Source: Rhodoferax sp. (GTDB taxonomy: Bacteria; Pseudomonadota; Gammaproteobacteria; Burkholderiales; Burkholderiaceae_C). Taken from it: a stretch of DNA of 64,000 bases. A model generated the notes under the pieces. That model ran no database searches. It saw only the letters and a program-made list of their open reading frames with translations, and was not told the DNA's origin. This document shows positions 18,620 to 27,514 of the stretch, one piece after another. Location of the stretch: assembly GCF_013297935.1 (NCBI RefSeq), contig NZ_JAAFIX010000003.1:62001-126000 (forward strand), written 5' to 3'. The position numbers were made by a program, and so were the translations under genes. The stretch's first letter is position 1; each line of letters starts with the position of its first letter.

Positions 18620-19410
18620 AACGTGCCGGTGAACGCGCCGCCGTCAAGCAGCACGTTCTGGCCGGTCATATAGGCCGCCTGCTGGCTGCACAAAAACGCA
18701 CACACCTGCCCGAATTCCACCGGGGTGCCGTAGCGGCCCATGGGAATTTGCGCTTGCTGAGCAGCGCGCACTTCGTCGACCGACTTGCCAGATTTGTCAG
18801 CCGCCGCCTTGACGGTGGTGGCAATCCGGTCGGTGTCAAACTTGCCGGGCAACAGGTTGTTGATGGTGACCCCTTTGGCGGCCAGGCTACTGCGGGCCAC
18901 ACCCGCCACAAAGCCGGTGAGGCCACTGCGCGCGCCGTTAGACAGGCCCAAAATATCAATAGGCGACTTCACCGAGCTGGAGGTAATGTTCACAATGCGC
19001 CCGAAGCCGCGTGCGGCCATGCCATCCACCGTGGCCTTGATGAGCTCGATGGGGGTGAGCATGTTGGCGTCTACCGCCTTGATCCAGGCCTCGCGGTCCC
19101 AGTCGCGAAAGTCGCCAGGTGGCGGGCCACCGGCGTTGGTAACCACAATGTCAAAGTCGGAGCGCATGGCAAACACGGCGGCACGCCCGGCCACCGTGGT
19201 GATGTCTTGAGCACAAAAAAGCACCTCAGCCCCCGACTTGTCTGCGTAAGCAGCTCTCAAATTCATAGCAGACGCTTCCAGCGCCTCGGCACCGCGCGCC
19301 ACGATCAGCAGGTTGACGCCCTCAGCGGCCAGCGCTTGCGCGCAGCCCAGACCCAAACCCTTGCTGGCACCACACACCAGCGCCCATTTGCCTTTGATTC
19401 CCAAGTCCAT
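18616..19410 (-). CDS. SDR family oxidoreductase lacking the YxxxK catalytic pair
   Basis: 264 residues with the Rossmann glycine motif 'GASKGLGLG', 'NAGG' and C-terminal 'LDGGAFTGTF'. The catalytic Ser region 'NITSSSVK' is present, but where YxxxK is expected the sequence reads 'LSNGARSG', so the Tyr and Lys are replaced by Ser and Arg. Such FabG-like proteins are common, usually annotated as 3-oxoacyl-ACP reductase relatives; this one may use a different mechanism or be a binding protein. Residues about 47-70 are encoded by a copy of the dispersed repeat. Confidence 0.88.
   Translation of the reverse strand: MDLGIKGKWALVCGASKGLGLGCAQALAAEGVNLLIVARGAEALEASAMNLRAAYADKSGAEVLFCAQDITTVAGRAAVFAMRSDFDIVVTNAGGPPPGDFRDWDREAWIKAVDANMLTPIELIKATVDGMAARGFGRIVNITSSSVKSPIDILGLSNGARSGLTGFVAGVARSSLAAKGVTINNLLPGKFDTDRIATTVKAAADKSGKSVDEVRAAQQAQIPMGRYGTPVEFGQVCAFLCSQQAAYMTGQNVLLDGGAFTGTF
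19212..19270 (-). repeat. Dispersed repeat inside SDR gene, copy 3
   Basis: On the minus strand: 'TGCTATGAATTTGAGAGCTG', then 'CTTACGCAGA', then 'GGGGGCTGAGG' and a T-run. It follows the consensus element and is read in frame as 'SAMNLRAAYADKSGAEVLF'. Confidence 0.6.
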
Positions 19411-19449
19411 ACCGTGTCCTTTTTCGTTGTTGAGTGCCGGTGCGCACCT

Positions 19450-20385
19450 TCAGCGCCGGCTTGTCACCACATACACCCCGAGCAGCACCAACATGGTGCC
19501 ACCTATGACCCACAGGTTCATGGGCTCACCCAGCAGCAACACGCCCATGAGGATGGTGGACATGGGCCCCACCATTCCCACTTGCGCGGCCAGCCCCGAG
19601 CCAATGCGTTCAATCGCCATCATGACCAGCATCACCGGCACCACGGTGCACGCAATGGCATTGAGCAAGGAAAGCCACAGCACCTGCGGCGCCACGGCAA
19701 ACGCCGTATCCAGCGGCCGCAGCACCCCGAACTGCGCAATGCACAGCACACAGGCCACGCTGGTAGCCAAGCCCACCAGGCGCAGCGAGCCCAGGCGCTG
19801 CACCATTTCACCGCTGTAACTCAAATACAGCGCGTAGCTGATCGCGCTACCCAGCACCAAGGCCGCGCCCAAGGCCGCGTCCCCTCCGGCAAAACTTGCC
19901 TCATGGCCGAACACCAGCAGCACGCCGCCATAGCTGATAGCCATGCCCAAGCCTTGGGGCAGAGTCACTTTTTTGCCGTACAAGACCACGCCCAGCAAGA
20001 CCACCAGTGTGGGGTTGAGGTACAGAATCAGCCGCTCCAGTGAGGCCGAGATGTAGGCCAGCCCCGCAAAATCCAGATAGCTGGCCAGGTAGTAGCCAGT
20101 AAAGCCCAAGCCCAGAATCCCCAGCTTGTCGCGGCCCGACAGTGGCTCCACCGCGCGGCCCGCCTTGCGAGTGCGGTACCCCGACCACCACACCAAGCCC
20201 AGAAAGAACGGCAGGGCCATCAGCATGCGCAGCATGATGAGGCTCACCGCGTCCACCCCGGGGTAGCGGTAGGCCAGTTTGACGATGATGGCCTTGCCGC
20301 TGAAAGCAATAGAACCCGCCACCGCCAGCGTCACCCCGGTTGCTATGGATTTAGGAGCTACTTGCTCAGTATCCACAAGGGCCAC
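19450..20385 (-). CDS. DMT superfamily (EamA) transporter
   Basis: 311 residues, about ten hydrophobic segments, two EamA repeats ('AYISASLERLILYLNPTLVVLL' is typical of the second half of the first repeat). Substrate unknown. The start is a GTG at 20385 within a dispersed repeat, so the first ~15 residues ('MALVDTEQVAPKSIA') are repeat-derived and may not be part of the ancestral protein. Same strand as the DUF808 gene upstream, 3-bp gap between its stop and this start. Confidence 0.87.
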   Translation of the reverse strand: MALVDTEQVAPKSIATGVTLAVAGSIAFSGKAIIVKLAYRYPGVDAVSLIMLRMLMALPFFLGLVWWSGYRTRKAGRAVEPLSGRDKLGILGLGFTGYYLASYLDFAGLAYISASLERLILYLNPTLVVLLGVVLYGKKVTLPQGLGMAISYGGVLLVFGHEASFAGGDAALGAALVLGSAISYALYLSYSGEMVQRLGSLRLVGLATSVACVLCIAQFGVLRPLDTAFAVAPQVLWLSLLNAIACTVVPVMLVMMAIERIGSGLAAQVGMVGPMSTILMGVLLLGEPMNLWVIGGTMLVLLGVYVVTSRR

Positions 20386-20402
20386 AGCCTACTTTACCTT
20401 AA
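20338..20402 (+). repeat. Dispersed repeat between DUF808 and DMT genes, copy 4
   Basis: Plus strand: 'TTGCTATGGATTTAGGAGCT', 'ACTTGCTCAGTATCCAC', 'AAGGGCCACAGCCTA' and 'CCTTAAAA', closely following the copy at 39885. It spans the end of one gene and the start of the next. Confidence 0.75.
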
Positions 20403-21291
20403 AACTACCGCGCACGCGCTGCACCAGCGTCACGCCCGCCAGCACCAAGGCACCCGCCACTACGCCGATCAGGCCGTCCCACACAAAGCTCAGTGGCAGG
20501 CCCTCGGTGAGGTGGTGCAAAAACGGCAGGCCGTGCACCAGAATGCCGCCACCCACCAGAAACATGGCGGCGGTACCGGCCACCGACAGTACCTTCATCA
20601 GCACCGGCGCTGCCCATAACAGGCCGCGACCGAGGGCCTGCACCCAGCCGCCTTGCGGGCTGGCCGAGGGGCGGCGGGTGAGGTAGAGGCCGGCGTCGTC
20701 AATTTTCACAATGCCAGCCACCAAGCCGTACACCCCCACGGTCATGATGAAGGCCACACCCGCCAGCACCATCAGCTGGGTGGTCCACGGGCTGGCTTGC
20801 ACGGTGCCGAGGGTGATGGCGATGATTTCGGCGGAGAGAATGAAATCGGTGCGAATGGCACCCTTGATCTTGTCTTTCTCCAGCGCCACCAGATCCACGG
20901 CCGGGTCTTGCAGGGCCTGCATCAGCTCGGCCTCGTGGGCCTGGTCGTCTTCGGCGCGGTGCAAAAATTTGTGGGCCAGTTTCTCAAAGCCCTCAAAGCA
21001 CAGAAACGCGCCGCCAATCATCAGCAGCGGTGTGACCAGCCACGGCGCCACGATGCTGATGGCCAGTGCCGCCGGCACCAGAATCAGCTTGTTGAGCAAA
21101 GAGCCCTTGCACACCGCCCACACCACCGGCAGCTCGCGCTCGGCAGACACCCCGGTGACCTGCTGGGCGTTCAGGGCGAGGTCATCGCCCAGCACTCCGG
21201 CCGTTTTCTTGGCGGCCACTTTGCTGAGTACAGCCACGTCGTCGAGGATGGTGGCAATATCGTCTAAAAGGGCTAGAAGGCTGCTGGCCAT
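20389..21291 (-). CDS. DUF808 family membrane protein (YedI-like)
   Basis: 300 residues. The N-terminus '[18 protein letters not shown]' and '[14 protein letters not shown]' are the hallmark of the DUF808/YedI family; five to six hydrophobic segments follow. Function of the family is unknown. ATG 21291 is chosen because all relatives start with this motif; an upstream in-frame extension of 13 residues exists. The C-terminal codons and stop overlap a dispersed repeat. Confidence 0.92.
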   Translation of the reverse strand: MASSLLALLDDIATILDDVAVLSKVAAKKTAGVLGDDLALNAQQVTGVSAERELPVVWAVCKGSLLNKLILVPAALAISIVAPWLVTPLLMIGGAFLCFEGFEKLAHKFLHRAEDDQAHEAELMQALQDPAVDLVALEKDKIKGAIRTDFILSAEIIAITLGTVQASPWTTQLMVLAGVAFIMTVGVYGLVAGIVKIDDAGLYLTRRPSASPQGGWVQALGRGLLWAAPVLMKVLSVAGTAAMFLVGGGILVHGLPFLHHLTEGLPLSFVWDGLIGVVAGALVLAGVTLVQRVRGSFKVK

Positions 21292-21414
21292 GGCATGTGA
21301 AGCTAGAGTTGCGTAAGCGTTGATTGTCACCCGTTTGGCGTATGCGTCTCAGGGCAAGCCCTTAGCAAGTTGGCGCAAAGCTTGCTGGAGAATGGGCTAA
21401 CACATCCCTCACCT

Positions 21415-21936
21415 ATGTCCTCTACCTTGACCCTCGACCGCCAGCCCCACCTCAGTTCGCCCACGGTGCTGGACATTGAGGCGTCGGGCCTGGGCCGAAG
21501 CAGCTACCCCATCGAAATCGGCTATGTGCTTCCGGATGGTCACGCCTACTGCACGCTGGTACAACCCGAACTCGAGTGGACACACTGGGACCCCGAAGCC
21601 GCCAGCCTGCACCGCATCACCCGCGAGCTGCTGCAAGAGCGGGGGCTGAGCGCCCGCGACGTCGCCAAGCTCCTCAACGCCCAACTGGCCGGCACCACGG
21701 TCTACACCGATGGTTGGGCCAACGACTTCACCTGGCTCAATGTCTTGTTTGAAGCGGCGGACATGAGCCCGCGCTTCAAGCTTGAAAACCTGCGCAGCCT
21801 GCTGAGCGACGAAGAGGCCGACCAGTGGCACACCGTCAAGGCCCAAATCGCCAGCGAGCGCGGCACCCAGCGCCACCGCGCCAGCTCGGATGCCAGGCTG
21901 ATCCAGCTCACCCTGCAGCGCATCAAGGCGGGTTAA
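21415..21936 (+). CDS. 3'-5' exonuclease (DEDD superfamily)
   Basis: 173 residues. 'VLDIEASGLG' supplies the first metal-binding Asp/Glu pair (motif I), 'YTDGWANDFTWLNVLF' the motif II Asp, and 'RHRASSDARLIQ' the H-x5-D of motif III, so this is a DEDDh-type nuclease like the proofreading subunit or RNase T. No polymerase-binding region is present. The final 'DARLIQLTLQRIKAG' is short. ATG 21415 gives a start just before the folded domain; an extension of 15 residues upstream is unlikely. Substrate unknown. Confidence 0.85.
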   Translation: MSSTLTLDRQPHLSSPTVLDIEASGLGRSSYPIEIGYVLPDGHAYCTLVQPELEWTHWDPEAASLHRITRELLQERGLSARDVAKLLNAQLAGTTVYTDGWANDFTWLNVLFEAADMSPRFKLENLRSLLSDEEADQWHTVKAQIASERGTQRHRASSDARLIQLTLQRIKAG

Positions 21937-22030
21937 TCCCTGTGTTTTTTGGGGCACCGCCCCCATCGAGGGCATGGGCTTAGGCAGTAACATGCGGCGA
22001 TAACGCCCCAACCACTAGGAGACAACCGCC

Positions 22031-22501
22031 ATGGCAGTGACCGTAGAAATCAACCTGGGATACGAATTTGACGTCAAGGCCAAGGCCAGCGAGGTGTTCG
22101 CGGTGCTGTCCGACGTGCCCACCTCGGCCAGCCATTTCCCCAAAGTCGACCAGCTGGTGGACTTGGGCGACGGCACCTACCGCTGGGAGATGGAGAAAAT
22201 CGGCATCGCCTCCATCACACTGCAAACGGTGTATGCCTCCAAATACACCAGCAACAAAGCCAAGGGCACCGTGAGCTGGACACCCGTCAAAGGCGAAGGC
22301 AACGCGCTGGTCGCCGGCAGCTGGAAGATCACCGACAACAAAAAGTCCACCAACGTGGTGCTGGAAATCCAGGGCGAGCTCACCCTGCCCCTGCCCGGCC
22401 TGATGAAGATGGTGGCCGCCCCCATTGCCGAAGCTGAGTTTGAAAAAATGGTCGAGCAATACATCGACAACTTGACCAAGCACTTCGGCGGGGAAGCGTA
22501 G
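22031..22501 (+). CDS. SRPBCC (START-like) family protein
   Basis: 156 residues with an 'AGGAGA' ribosome site. 'YEFDVKAKASEVFAVLSDVPTSASHFP' is the typical first strand and helix of polyketide-cyclase/START-like ligand pockets, and the long C-terminal helix ('AEFEKMVEQYIDNLTKHF') closes the pocket. Ligand unknown. Confidence 0.85.
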   Translation: MAVTVEINLGYEFDVKAKASEVFAVLSDVPTSASHFPKVDQLVDLGDGTYRWEMEKIGIASITLQTVYASKYTSNKAKGTVSWTPVKGEGNALVAGSWKITDNKKSTNVVLEIQGELTLPLPGLMKMVAAPIAEAEFEKMVEQYIDNLTKHFGGEA

Positions 22502-22690
22502 GGGGTTGGTTTTTGCCAGCTGGCGCGACAGGCAACCGCATAAACATTCAAACCATTGAGATGTTCGTATTCAGCTTTTTGACTGTCCAAAAAGTCAAAT
22601 CGAACTACAGATAGCAACGCTGCAACTCGTCCTTGGGCGGGCCTCGACTATCCTGCCTAGCCTGCAGCGAGGATTAATTCGGCTTTCACA

Positions 22691-23104
22691 ATGAATAAAC
22701 CACCTACTGAACGCGAGGTCCTCAGGCGCATCTACGAGATGTACGAGTCGACTTACCCCGGAGTTCATAACGAAAGAAGCAGAGGTGAGAATGACCCATA
22801 TCTATCAATCGACGTTGAGGCTGTGGCGAAAAAACTCAATTGCAAACCGGAACTATTGTTCGGATATCTTTACTACCACCTCGATGCAAAGCACAGATAT
22901 CAGCAAAGCGACGGAACAAAAGTTCATCTTTTCGCGATAAAGGTTGGTAACAAGCGCCATGGCGTGAACTTTCCGTACCTGTCTGCTATCTTGGCAAATC
23001 ACGACCTTGAGCACAGGCGCCAGCTCTGGTCGATCGGCTTATCCATGCTGGCACTGGTTCTGTCTGCTGCGGCAATCGTTGCTCAAATTGTCACAGCGAT
23101 GTGA
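22691..23104 (+). CDS. Hypothetical protein with C-terminal membrane anchor
   Basis: 137 residues, no recognised family. The first ~110 residues are soluble and charged, with a helical start ('TEREVLRRIYEMYES') and a possible winged-helix-like part ('DVEAVAKKLNCKPELLFGYLYYHL'); a single hydrophobic helix closes the protein ('IGLSMLALVLSAAAIVAQIV'). Codon use is more A/T-rich than flanking genes, suggesting acquired DNA. Followed by a second small membrane protein. A DNA- or nucleotide-sensing, membrane-tethered module is conceivable but unsupported. Confidence 0.7.
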   Translation: MNKPPTEREVLRRIYEMYESTYPGVHNERSRGENDPYLSIDVEAVAKKLNCKPELLFGYLYYHLDAKHRYQQSDGTKVHLFAIKVGNKRHGVNFPYLSAILANHDLEHRRQLWSIGLSMLALVLSAAAIVAQIVTAM

Positions 23105-23204
23105 TCTACGCATTGACGCGTCACTTTTCAATCAACTAGGCTCCCTCGAAACAAGCCTGACCACATTGGCTGCTTCAAACGTGGAGCACCACAGGAGCCA
23201 ATCC

Positions 23205-23489
23205 TTGAACCCATCCCGCAAGTCCCGTCTCGCGCAATCGTTGATCCTCGCCGCTGCACTTTTGTGCCTCGCCGTGTCGATGGCTTGTTGGTTCGTCTAT
23301 TTCACGGTGTATTGGCCCTACCGCAATTTGTTTGACGAGACGGGGCGCTATTTCGACGTGCAGAGCTCCGTCGTCTACCAAGAGCAGAGTGGCTTATTGA
23401 TGTGGCCAGCCTTGGCTTTATCTGTTTTGACGATCCTGCTTGGCGTTGCCTGGCTGGCACTCCGCAGCGCTAGTGCTCCGCCCATTTAG
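23205..23489 (+). CDS. Hypothetical two-helix membrane protein
   Basis: 94 residues from TTG 23205, chosen for the 'AGGAG' 6 bases upstream; longer in-frame starts from 23007 overlap the preceding gene. Two hydrophobic helices flank a short polar loop ('YRNLFDETGRYFDVQSSVVYQEQ'). No family recognised. It shares the lower-GC pocket with the gene before it, 100 bp away, and may be its partner. Confidence 0.55.
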   Translation: MNPSRKSRLAQSLILAAALLCLAVSMACWFVYFTVYWPYRNLFDETGRYFDVQSSVVYQEQSGLLMWPALALSVLTILLGVAWLALRSASAPPI

Positions 23490-23494
23490 TAGTC

Positions 23495-23551
23495 AAAAAA
23501 CCCTCTAGCCCACGTATTATTTGTGCCTACAGCTATCAAATCAATAGCATA
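23495..23551 (-). repeat. Dispersed repeat, copy 5
   Basis: Minus strand: 'TATGCTATTGATTTGATAGC', 'TGTAGGCACAAAT', 'ACGTGGGCTAGAGGG' and a T-run. It lies between convergent genes, right at the stop of the BASS transporter. Confidence 0.75.
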
Positions 23552-23554
23552 CTT

Positions 23555-24523
23555 TCAGTCCACCCGCTCACCATAGCGCTGCGCCAGCACCGCGCAGACC
23601 ATGAGCTGAATCTGGTGGAAGATCATCAGCGGCAGCAGCATCATGCCCACCTGCGGGGCGGCGAACAGCACCTTGGCCATGGGCACACCGCTGGCCAGAC
23701 TCTTCTTGGAGCCGCAAAACACAATGGTGACCTCGTCCTCTTTAGAGAAACCGAGTTTCCGGCTGGTCATGGTGGTGATGTAGAGCACCAAGGCCAGCAG
23801 CACGCAGCAGGCCACTGTGAGGACCAGCAACATCGGCAAAGGCACGCGGGTCCACAGCCCCTCGATCACTGCGGCACTGAAGGCGGTGTAGACCACCAAC
23901 AAAATGGAGCTCTGGTCCACCATGCGCAAAGTGGCGGCGTGCCGTTTGACGAAGTTGCCAATCAAGGGCTGCATGAGCTGACCCAGGGCGAACGGCAGCA
24001 TCAACTGCTGCATGATGTGCCACACCGCATCCCACGTGCCGGTGCCGGCTACTTCCCCGGGCACTATCAACCAGCTCACGAGCAAGGGCGTCAAAAACAC
24101 CCCGATCAAACTGGAGGCCGACGCGCTGCAAACGGCAGCCGCCACATTGCCCCGCCCCATGCCGGTAAACGCAATAGCTGATTGCACCGTGGCCGGCAAT
24201 ACGCACAAAAACAGCATGCCAAGCGCCAACTCAGGATTCAAAAACCAGCCAAATACCGGTTTGAGCAGCACCCCCAAGAGTGGGAATAGCGCAAAGGTGA
24301 ATGCCAGCACCAACAGGTGCAGCCGCCAATGGCTCAGGCCCGCCACCACATTGGCCCGCGAGAGCTTGGCGCCGTGCATAAAAAACAGCAAGGCGATGGC
24401 GGCGGTGGTGAGCCACTCAAAGCCCTGTGCCACTGCGCCGCGAGCGGGCAGCAGGCTGGCCAGAGTGACCACTGCGATCAGGATGAGGGTGAAGTTATCG
24501 GGGAGGAAGCTGGGACGTTGCAT
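23555..24523 (-). CDS. Bile acid:sodium symporter family protein (YfeH-like)
   Basis: 322 residues, nine to ten hydrophobic segments. 'FMHGAKLSRANVVAGLSHWRLH', 'LPATVQSAIAFTGMGRGN' and 'FCGSKKSLASGVPMAKVLF' match the SBF-like/YfeH subgroup of the BASS superfamily. Members carry organic anions or act in arsenite/pantoate uptake; substrate here unknown. Same strand as, and 26 bases downstream of, the alcohol dehydrogenase start side cannot be linked functionally. Confidence 0.87.
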   Translation of the reverse strand: MQRPSFLPDNFTLILIAVVTLASLLPARGAVAQGFEWLTTAAIALLFFMHGAKLSRANVVAGLSHWRLHLLVLAFTFALFPLLGVLLKPVFGWFLNPELALGMLFLCVLPATVQSAIAFTGMGRGNVAAAVCSASASSLIGVFLTPLLVSWLIVPGEVAGTGTWDAVWHIMQQLMLPFALGQLMQPLIGNFVKRHAATLRMVDQSSILLVVYTAFSAAVIEGLWTRVPLPMLLVLTVACCVLLALVLYITTMTSRKLGFSKEDEVTIVFCGSKKSLASGVPMAKVLFAAPQVGMMLLPLMIFHQIQLMVCAVLAQRYGERVD

Positions 24524-24549
24524 GGGGGCAGAGCATACCTGTGCGGGGC

Positions 24550-25566
24550 TTATTTGAAATCAGCGTCCAGCACCACCCGGTAGCGGGCGTTGCCGCTGCG
24601 CAGGTGGGCCACCGCGTCGTTCACCCGCGACATGGGGAAATGCTCGACCTGCGGCGCAATGCCGTGGCGGGCGCAAAACTCCATCATTTTCATCAACGTA
24701 ACCGGCGACGGCGTGGGCGATGCCGAGATGCTGCGCTGCCATGTCAGCAAGCTGCTTGTGCGGACCTTCATGGCCTCGGTCACCATGCCCACCAGGTGCA
24801 GGCGGCCTTTGGGCGCCAGGGTGCCGATCAGGGCGTCCCACTCCAGGCTGGCCCCCACGGTGACCAACAAGAAGTCGAGCTTGCCGGCATGGGCCTTGAG
24901 CTCTTTCACATCGACGCTGGACACGGTGCGGTGCGCGCCGAGTGCCAATGCCTCCTCGCGTTTAGAAGGGCTGGAGGTAAACGCTGTCACGTCACACCCC
25001 CAAGCCTTGGCAAACTTCACGGCCAAGTGCCCCAGCCCGCCGATACCGACCACGCCTACACGGTCGGTAGGCTTGATGTCATGAATCACAAAAGGTAAAA
25101 ACGCCGTGCCGCCCCCGCACATCAGCGGTCCGGCGGCGGCCGGGTCCAGCCCTGCAGGCAGGGGCAGAGCCCAACTCCAGTGGGCGCGTACTTTGTCGGC
25201 AAAGCCTCCGTGGCGGCCGATGATGGTGGGTTGGCGCGTGGCGCACAGGTTTTGCTCACCCCCCTGGCAAAACTGGCAATGCTGGCAACTGTTGCTGTGC
25301 CAGCCCAGGCCCACCCGCAGCCCCACGGTGCGCCCCTTGACCTGTGGCCCTACTGCCACGATGGTGCCCACGACCTCGTGGCCGGGCACCACCGGGTAGT
25401 TGGCGGGGAACCACTCGCTGTCCACCATGGCCAGGTCCGAGTGACAAATGCCGCAGTACTCCACCGCGATCTCGACCTCCTCGCCCCCCATCGGGCCGGG
25501 GTCAAAGTCCAAACGCTCCAGCTCTGCGCCCTTGCCGGGGGCTGCCCAGCCGTGGAATACGGTCAT
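24550..25566 (-). CDS. Zinc-dependent alcohol/aldehyde dehydrogenase (YahK/CAD type)
   Basis: 338 residues, medium-chain dehydrogenase. Catalytic zinc ligands appear in 'YCGICHSDL' and 'GHEVVG', structural zinc in 'CQHCQFCQGGEQNLC', and the NAD(P) loop is 'GIGGLGHLAVKFAK', characteristic of the cinnamyl-alcohol/YahK subgroup, which prefers NADPH and reduces a wide range of aldehydes. ATG 25566 follows 'AGGAGA'; a longer frame start at 25617 is discounted. It is divergent to the ketoacyl synthase gene with 166 bp between. Confidence 0.93.
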   Translation of the reverse strand: MTVFHGWAAPGKGAELERLDFDPGPMGGEEVEIAVEYCGICHSDLAMVDSEWFPANYPVVPGHEVVGTIVAVGPQVKGRTVGLRVGLGWHSNSCQHCQFCQGGEQNLCATRQPTIIGRHGGFADKVRAHWSWALPLPAGLDPAAAGPLMCGGGTAFLPFVIHDIKPTDRVGVVGIGGLGHLAVKFAKAWGCDVTAFTSSPSKREEALALGAHRTVSSVDVKELKAHAGKLDFLLVTVGASLEWDALIGTLAPKGRLHLVGMVTEAMKVRTSSLLTWQRSISASPTPSPVTLMKMMEFCARHGIAPQVEHFPMSRVNDAVAHLRSGNARYRVVLDADFK

Positions 25567-25732
25567 ATCGATCTCCTGTTGAGGGGGGTCTCGCGCGTGC
25601 GAATGCGCAGGGTACATCGAAGGCAGCGTTGCTGACAGCGGGTTTGTAACCCGTGCGACTGCAGCACTTCGGCGGATAATCCGGCCGGCGCCGGCAGCCC
25701 GCTAAAGCGCCTACCCGTCTAAGAAGCCTTCT

Positions 25733-26851
25733 ATGCATCGCGTTGCCATCAGCAGCACCGGCCTGTTCACACCGCCGGACGTCATTACCAACGCGGAGTT
25801 GGTCGCCAGTTACAACGCCTATGCCGCCCTGCAAAACGAGCGCTTTGCGGAAGACATTGCTGCCGGTCGCCGCACTGCCCTCACGGACTCCAGCGTGGAG
25901 TTCATCGAAAAAGCCTCAGGCATCCAGCGCCGCTACGTGATGGAAAAAACCGGGGTGCTGGACCCCGAGCGCATGCGCCCGCACTTCACGCCACGCCCGG
26001 ATAACGAGTTGTCGCTGATGGCCGAGATTGCCGTCAAGGCCTGCCAGGACGCGCTCACGGCGGCCGGCAAAACGGCCGCTGATGTGGATGGCGTCATTTG
26101 CGCCAGCGCCAATATGCAGCGCCCTTACCCCGCCATGGCCATCGAAATCCAGACCGCGCTGGGCGTGCAGGGCTACGGTTTTGACATGAATGTGGCCTGC
26201 TCTTCCGCTACCTTTGCGCTGGAGCAAGCGGTGAACGCCGTGCGCTGCGGCAGTGCCCGCGCGGTGCTGGTGGTGAACCCCGAGATCACCTCAGCCCACC
26301 AGGCCTGGATTGACCGGGACTGCCACTTCATCTTCGGCGATGTGTGCACGGCTCTTCTGGTGGAGCGGCTGGACTTGGCGCCTGCGGGCGCGTTTGAAGT
26401 GCTGGGCACCAAGTTGCTGAGCACTTTCAGCAACAACATCCGCAACAACAATGGTTTTATGTCCCGCTCGGAGGACCGCAACCCGGACGACCGCGATCAG
26501 CTCTTCCGGCAGGAGGGGCGCAAAGTGTTCAAAGAGGTGTGCCCCATGGCCGCGGAGCATATGGAGCAACACCTGCAATCGCTGGGTTACACACCGGGGC
26601 AGGTGCGTCGCTTTTGGTTGCACCAGGCCAACCTGGGCATGAATCAGCTGATTGCTAAAAAACTGCTGGGGCGGGAAGCCACCCTGGATGATGCGCCGGT
26701 GATTCTGGACGAATTCGCCAACACGGCGTCGGCGGGTTCCATCATCTCTTTCCACCGCCACCACGCTGACATTGCAGCGGGTGAGGTGGGAGTGATCTGC
26801 TCGTTCGGAGCGGGCTACTCGATCGGTAGCGTGGTGGTCAAACGCCTGTAG
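25733..26851 (+). CDS. Beta-ketoacyl-ACP synthase III-like protein
   Basis: 372 residues, longer than typical FabH (~320). The active-site Cys lies in 'MNVACSSATFALE', the His in 'FWLHQANLGM' and the Asn in 'EFANTASAGSI', so the triad Cys-His-Asn is complete. FabH enzymes condense acyl-CoA with malonyl-ACP to begin fatty acid synthesis. No other fab gene is adjacent, so this is probably an accessory copy with its own starter unit, or an HMG-CoA-synthase-like enzyme; the first is favoured. Confidence 0.9.
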   Translation: MHRVAISSTGLFTPPDVITNAELVASYNAYAALQNERFAEDIAAGRRTALTDSSVEFIEKASGIQRRYVMEKTGVLDPERMRPHFTPRPDNELSLMAEIAVKACQDALTAAGKTAADVDGVICASANMQRPYPAMAIEIQTALGVQGYGFDMNVACSSATFALEQAVNAVRCGSARAVLVVNPEITSAHQAWIDRDCHFIFGDVCTALLVERLDLAPAGAFEVLGTKLLSTFSNNIRNNNGFMSRSEDRNPDDRDQLFRQEGRKVFKEVCPMAAEHMEQHLQSLGYTPGQVRRFWLHQANLGMNQLIAKKLLGREATLDDAPVILDEFANTASAGSIISFHRHHADIAAGEVGVICSFGAGYSIGSVVVKRL

Positions 26852-26856
26852 GAAGT

Positions 26857-26872
26857 GCGCCTGACCAGGCGC
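26857..26872. terminator. Possible convergent terminator stem
   Basis: GCGCCTG-AC-CAGGCGC hairpin directly after the ketoacyl synthase stop and just before the stop of the convergent acetyltransferase gene. There is no clear U-tract, so termination function is only suggested by position. Confidence 0.35.
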
Positions 26873-26874
26873 CC

Positions 26875-27402
26875 TTAGTTCAGGGGGCGCTTGAGGCGCA
26901 TTTCTTCGATTTTCACGGCACCGATTTGCACGGTTTTGGCGGTGTTCATTTCACGCTTGAAACCGGCGAGCTCGTGGAAACGCATGGCGCGCTCGTTGGC
27001 AATCGGTAGCCACACGCTCACATTGGCGCAACCTTCTTCGAGCAGGCCTTCGCGAGCTGCATCCCACAAGGCCAGGCCCACGCCTTTGTCCCAGTGGCTG
27101 GAGGCCACGTAAATCGCCCAGATTTCGCCCATGGTGGGGGGAGTGCCCTTGTCACGGGAACGGTCAAAACCAACGAATCCGACGATCTTGTCGTCATCCA
27201 TAGCCACCTGAACCTGGGGTTCGGCGTACTCAATAGCTTCGCGCCAGTAAGCCTGGCGCTTGTCGATGGGGGTTACCGGTACCGGTGTATCGGCCAGCAT
27301 GCTTTTGAAGGCTTCGCGAACAGAAGAGTTGTGGAGCTCAGCGATGGCTTTGGCATCACGTAGTGTGGCGGGGCGAACCTTGAAAGTAGTCGTACTGGAC
27401 AT
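26875..27402 (-). CDS. GNAT family N-acetyltransferase
   Basis: 175 residues. 'VRPATLRDAKAIAELHNSS' is the usual GNAT beta1-alpha1 start, 'GEIWAIYVASSHWDKGVGLALWDAA' is the acetyl-CoA-binding motif A (a variant of R/Q-x-x-G-x-G/A), and 'NERAMRFHELAGFK' is motif B. Substrate unknown. ATG 27402 is preferred; the 19-residue frame extension to 27459 is hydrophobic but overlaps the promoter area of the divergent ferredoxin gene. Confidence 0.88.
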   Translation of the reverse strand: MSSTTTFKVRPATLRDAKAIAELHNSSVREAFKSMLADTPVPVTPIDKRQAYWREAIEYAEPQVQVAMDDDKIVGFVGFDRSRDKGTPPTMGEIWAIYVASSHWDKGVGLALWDAAREGLLEEGCANVSVWLPIANERAMRFHELAGFKREMNTAKTVQIGAVKIEEMRLKRPLN

Positions 27403-27514
27403 GTCTAACGCAAACTCACGCAAAATTGAAAAAAAGAGCGTGATTGTCGCAGCATTCAAGAATCGACTTGCAAGGGCTCTTTTTTCACCCTTGACCCGCG
27501 ATGAAAGTCACCCG

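Noticed and set aside
18190..20043. Long plus-strand frame across AraC, SDR and DMT genes
   Set aside because: It crosses the ends of three well supported genes in other frames and has no domain.
22691..23489. Toxin-antitoxin pair hypothesis for the two small membrane genes
   Set aside because: No toxin or antitoxin motif, the genes are separated by 100 bases, and sizes do not match a known family.
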